From the NCBI RefSeq assembly GCF_001039355.2, contig NW_019775390.1, forward strand, positions 313,160 through 377,159: 64,000 nucleotides of DNA, given 5' to 3'. The translations under genes were made by a program, and so were the position numbers. Below, piece after piece: positions 59,885 to 64,000 of the stretch. Within the stretch, counting starts at the first letter, position 1, and the number at the start of each line of letters is the position of its first letter. Under the pieces are notes generated by a model that worked only from the letters and a program-made list of their open reading frames with translations, searched no databases and was not told the origin of the DNA. The stretch comes from Lingula anatina (lineage: Eukaryota > Brachiopoda > Lingulata > Lingulida > Lingulidae).

Positions 59885-60090
59885 TAAATCTTCTCTCAAA
59901 AGTGATAGCTCTTATTTAAAAAGATTAAATCAGTTCTGGTTTGGTATCGTGGCTCTTTGGGTTTTACATGGTTTGATACTGCTTCGCTGACACGCTTCAA
60001 AGTTGTGGTTCAAAAATGACAATCAGCATTTTTCACTCTGGTGCACTGAGTACAACATGTTTTCGTCCAATTTTTTATTATTATAGAAGG
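59885..60090 (-). repeat. Dispersed repeat, inverted partner of 40,735-40,945
   Basis: The reverse strand reads AAAACCCAAAGAGCCACGAT and CAAAGTTGTGGTTC in the order seen near 40.8 kb. Both copies lie near a family R MITE, but the relative order differs. Confidence 0.75.
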
Positions 60091-61378
60091 ATACAAAACA
60101 TCCAGTATATACAAAACATCCAATATATTATTATTTTTCATAGTTAATATTTCATGTATCTTACATTTCTCACTATGGTTATTGTAAATAGAGAGTTTTA
60201 TATTTGGCACGCCAGCAATGAGATAATTCTGAACATCATTCGTCTTGCATTTTGTCAAGATAAAAAGGAGCCACGTGCAGATGGTCACTGTGCTTCATTT
60301 GCGTGGGGTTTAACCTGTTTGGATAAAATATGAGATGCTCTACTTTTCGATGCGACTACGTGCAAAAGTAATCACCGATAAATCCTTAAATGTCAATTAA
60401 TTCCATCTTAGCTGATAGTGTAAGGCAGCACAGGAAATGTGTGGGGTTTTAGCTGTATATCAGGCATATATTGCAATCATGCGAACCACACCACCTGCTG
60501 TGCATTAAGAAGACATGGTCTAAATTCTGCATCGAAATAAAGCAATATTTGTCACAGGTTACCAATATATTACTTCAAATATGAGATGTTACAACAGATT
60601 TATTAGTGCGACATACTCGTTAAAAAAACTTGAAAATGGAGCTCACTACTCGGTCCTATAATGACGATAAAGGGTGACGTGATGACGTGCGATTGCAATG
60701 TATGTTATTTCCTACGGGACGTACAGAATTAAAGAAATTTAATTGAAAAACGCAGTTCAATACTCTGATAAGTCCAAATGAATAAGGTGAAATTCATATT
60801 GGCTATTAAAGGGAAAACATCGAAAGACACGATCAAAATCGGCCAAATGGAGCAAGTCAAGTTATTATTTTTATCATTATTATTTATTTTATGTAATCAG
60901 CTGATTCTATGAAAGAAGGTTATGTTTAAAGTCAAAACTCATTTTCCACAAGAAGAATTGATCAGACACGTGCGTTATTTGCCACATGTTGTGAGGATTT
61001 CCGCGTGTTTTGCGCATTATTTCAACGTTTTTGGTCACCTTCCGTGCTAGTTACACGCATCCTGTCGCTGACTGTGTGGGTGGCTGTGTTGTTTTGAATC
61101 GTGCAACATGTGACGTTAGGTGCCCATGTGCGTGCTTGCAGTATTTGGGTGATTAACCCGTTTTTGTGAGAACGCGATCTCGTTTTTGTGTCAGGAAATG
61201 ATATTGGTATTTGAAACTGTCTTCACTGTGCTTAGTTGACGAACCTGCGTCATAACTTTCATAGCAATCTTGTATGTATTGGTGCATAAGGTAAATGTAT
61301 ATGCGTGTAAATTACATATGCATGTGTTCACGCAAACACGTGTGTTTGAACGTATGTGTGTGCATGTGCATGTTTTTG
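60091..61378. other. No recognisable gene
   Basis: No repeat family or exon recognised. Confidence 0.5.
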
Positions 61379-61394
61379 ACACACACACACACAC

Positions 61395-61436
<42 letters not shown>

Positions 61437-61447
61437 AGAGAGAGAAA
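61379..61447. repeat. Compound (CA)n(GA)n microsatellite
   Basis: A short CA run followed by about 35 bp of GA and interrupted GA-rich DNA. Same arrangement as 1,248 and 25,841. Confidence 0.95.
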
Positions 61448-62554
61448 GATGGAGGGAGGGAGGGGTGAGGATGTCGTACATAAGTGCCTGTACATTGGTG
61501 TAACTGAGTATGTTCGAGAATGTTGCTGTTGATTTCTTTTGCTCAGATTTTTAAGGACACGCACCTGTGCCAAAGTTGTGCGAAAAAAACAAGCTTCTCT
61601 TCTGGAGGCGTCGACAAGCTAATAGTACTTATGACCAAAGATCCAATTTTAACCTCATAAGACCTATTTGATGTTTTAACTATTTAAAACTGTTTTAACT
61701 AGTTTTAACTGTTAAAATTAAAATCTTTTGACGACGTCAACGGTTTCACGAGTACGTTGTATACGATTTTTCGAGAAAGAAAAACAGAATGTTCATTACT
61801 TCGAAAAATGAAACATAAGCACTTTCGTAGGTGGACAAGTGTTTGTTATCCATGATGAAGAATCTCTAAAATCATTAAATACTCCATTGTCAGACAAAAG
61901 AATGTCACTTAAATGCGTGGACGTCACACAAGCCTTCAATCTGTCATATTTTTTTATTTCATAAAACTAATTTTCATCCATCATTTAGATTAAGCCTTAT
62001 CTTCTTACACCATTTCAAACAGCGGTGTCTTATATTCGTTCCAAAAACGTGATATTTTCAGTATTTCTCATATCATGTTTATCCGGAATAAACAATACCC
62101 CGCCGTGATCAGCATCTTATCAATCCTGAACACACAATCAATTGATTTCCTACATTAGTAATAATTGACCGTGATTAGATTTGTGTCTAAATATAGTGGA
62201 CTTTGTGGGAGAAATAACAAGCTGTTATAATAAGCTGTCGCGTTATCATTCTTCCCAAAATAGGATTGCATTATTACATACCAAACCCTAGGTTCACATC
62301 ATTAAACAAGCCATCTATCCAAAGGAAACGCTTTAATTTCAGATCCGTCGTAGACATAATGACAGAAAAAATACCGAGATGGACCGAGTTTTAGCCTACT
62401 AGTCTGTTGGTTATGGGGTGAATATTGTATTAACATTAAAAAATATTAAATTTTAACATTAAATTTATCTCATCCTCAGCTGGCTGTCATCGAACTTCAT
62501 TACAGTCGAGAAATATGTATGCATATGCTGTGGTGAAAGCAAAGAAACGTCCGA

Positions 62555-62762
62555 CCTCTAAAGCCATCAGGGCATCCTATATTAATACATCACACTCAAC
62601 CCCTGAAATGAAAGTACGGGCAGTAGACGTCGTTATAAATTGTTTGAGATCTACAAGAGAGAGAGAGTATGCTAAATAAACTACTTTGATGGTTTGGCAC
62701 ATGTTCTGGAGACTACCCATCTAGCCTTTGTGTGTGATGTTTGGAATGGATTGCAGGATACA
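62555..62762 (+). repeat. Direct repeat, left member
   Basis: CCATCAGGGCATCCTATATT, GAAAGTACGGGCAGTAGACG, GAGATCTACAAGAGAGAGAG and ATGGATTGCAGGATAC recur in order at 63,788-64,000. Confidence 0.85.
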
Positions 62763-63212
62763 TCTCTGCGTGTCTCATTTTTTCCAACCATTTATGTATT
62801 TATTGCTATAAAAAAGGTAAATACTAAAAAGTGTTATCTGAAAGTGCAACCCAAAACTAAATAATAACTAAATAAGTTGATGAAATAAAAAATGCATCAT
62901 GTGACATTTACAATATCAGCCATAATACCAATGTCATCTCTCATGGCGATTTCTTGTATTTCCAAATTATGTCACATCTAAAGTTCACACTTGTAATTCT
63001 ATATCCTGCTACATTGTCTTGATTACAAATAGGTAACAGATTGTTATTACAGAAAGACGTGTTTTTGTTTCAGTTCACCAGGTAAAAACGCTCTCACGTG
63101 TTGTTGTAGTCACGAGACTCCTGCCAACTATGATAAGTGATACGGTTTTAACCCCAATATCAAAATGCAGAAGTGATTATTAAAGTCATAAAAATTGAAT
63201 AAGCATTTCCCA

Positions 63213-63366
63213 TTTCTCTCTTCTCTCTCTCTCTCTCTCCTCATACCCTCCTCTCTCTCTCTCCCCCTCTCTCTCTCACTCTCTCTTCTTTCTCTCTCTC
63301 TTCCTCTCTTTCTCTCTCTCCTTTCTCTCCCCCCTCCCTCTCTCTCTCATCAAACCCTCCTCTCTC

Positions 63367-63405
<39 letters not shown>
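63213..63405. repeat. (CT)n-rich polypyrimidine tract
   Basis: About 190 bp of CT, CTTT and CCCT units, with two short interruptions (TCATACCCTC and TCATCAAACCCTC) that divide it into repeated sections. Confidence 0.95.
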
Positions 63406-63597
63406 ATGTAAAATCTCATACTACTTTCCAGGCTTTTCATATTCAATGCCTTTTCAGTTACACTGATATCAGGGGCTGATACAAATCTTAGCTTAAAACA
63501 ACTGAATCAATCAAAACATTCATTTAGAGGACATTTAGCTGCTTTCAGGTGCAGTTCTTTTTCGTTCCTTGGGTCACCTTGTAGAATATTATTTTTA

Positions 63598-63598
63598 C

Positions 63599-63648
<50 letters not shown>
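63598..63648. repeat. (TTA)n microsatellite
   Basis: About 16 TTA units. Confidence 0.95.
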
Positions 63649-63650
<2 letters not shown>

Positions 63651-63787
63651 AAAATCTTCTCACCCCAGTGATAAGAGACTAGCACCAGGGCCCGCGAGAT
63701 TTTGGCAAAGTTAACTTGATGTAAAGGTAGATTTCTATGATATGTACTCACTTGCTAAAACTACAGAGATGAACCGACTTAAAAAAC

Positions 63788-63874
63788 CATCAGGGCATCC
63801 TATATGAATACATCATGCTCCATCCCTGAATGAAAGTACGGGTAGTAGACGTCGTTGTAATTTGTTCGAGATCT

Positions 63875-63913
<39 letters not shown>

Positions 63914-64000
63914 TGCGTGTTTGTTAGGTAAACTATGTTGATTGTATCGAGAGTCTGTATTCAGGTTTATGTGTGATGTTTGGGATGTATTGCAGGATAC
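63788..64000 (+). repeat. Direct repeat, right member (reaches window end)
   Basis: Same order of blocks as 62,555-62,762 with an expanded (GA)n tract at 63,879-63,911. It runs off the window, so its true end is unknown. Confidence 0.85.

Noticed and set aside
61191-61573. Open frames across the CA/GA tract near 61.4 kb
   Set aside because: Serine-leucine and threonine-histidine runs from simple repeats.
63195-63479. 94-codon Ser/Leu frame
   Set aside because: Translation of the CT tract.
1-64000. tRNA or rRNA genes
   Set aside because: I looked for box B-like GGTTCGAATCC and paired acceptor stems and for rRNA landmarks and saw none that hold up; a covariance-model scan would be decisive.

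Overview
This is nuclear DNA of an animal: AT-rich, intron- and repeat-dominated, with almost no long open frames, many (GA)n, (TA)n, (AAT)n and homopolymer tracts, and many short inverted-repeat transposons. A lancelet-like marine invertebrate would fit (abundant MITEs, calmodulin-like genes, paired diverged copies resembling the two haplotypes of a highly polymorphic animal), but the species is inference. There is no sign of bacterial, organellar or viral genes.

The only gene I can support is on the minus strand. It is a calmodulin-like EF-hand gene seen as scattered exons: a 144-bp exon with EF-hand 1 and the start of EF-hand 2 (two copies, 42,900-43,043 and 44,655-44,798), a 176-bp exon with the rest of EF-hand 2 plus EF-hand 3 (two copies, 15,146-15,321 and 17,913-18,088), and a 64-bp exon with EF-hand 4 (two copies, 14,267-14,330 and 17,072-17,135). 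Splice sites and phases join exactly and rebuild a canonical calcium loop across the first junction. The first, short N-terminal exon is not found, and the last exon is only a weak candidate. A TATA box and initiator 31 bp apart, near 19,275-19,306 on the minus strand, precede a possible alternative first exon ending at 18,998. Its phase would let it splice straight to EF-hand 3.

Layout. 1-11,130 (copy A) and about 24,664-35,600 (copy A') are diverged copies of one ~11-kb segment, each with its own later transposon insertions. 11.75-12.94 kb holds three tandem degenerate units. 13.39-18.98 kb is a tandem pair carrying the EF3/EF4 exons. 20.27-23.17 kb is another tandem pair. 41.40-44.91 kb is a nearly perfect pair carrying the EF1 exon. 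51.29-51.95 kb is a short pair. Each of the last four pairs meets at a single N, so assembly of both haplotypes, or unmerged contig overlap, is a serious alternative to real duplication.

The remainder is intergenic or intronic and is occupied by at least nine recognisable small mobile-element families, a decayed Tc1/mariner-like element, a 72-bp-arm hairpin near 58.3 kb, minisatellites and simple repeats. I see no complete undescribed system. The best leads are the internal promoter and short isoform of the EF-hand gene, the duplicated EF3/EF4 cassette with only synonymous changes, the long hairpin, and the set of mobile elements caught as present/absent pairs.
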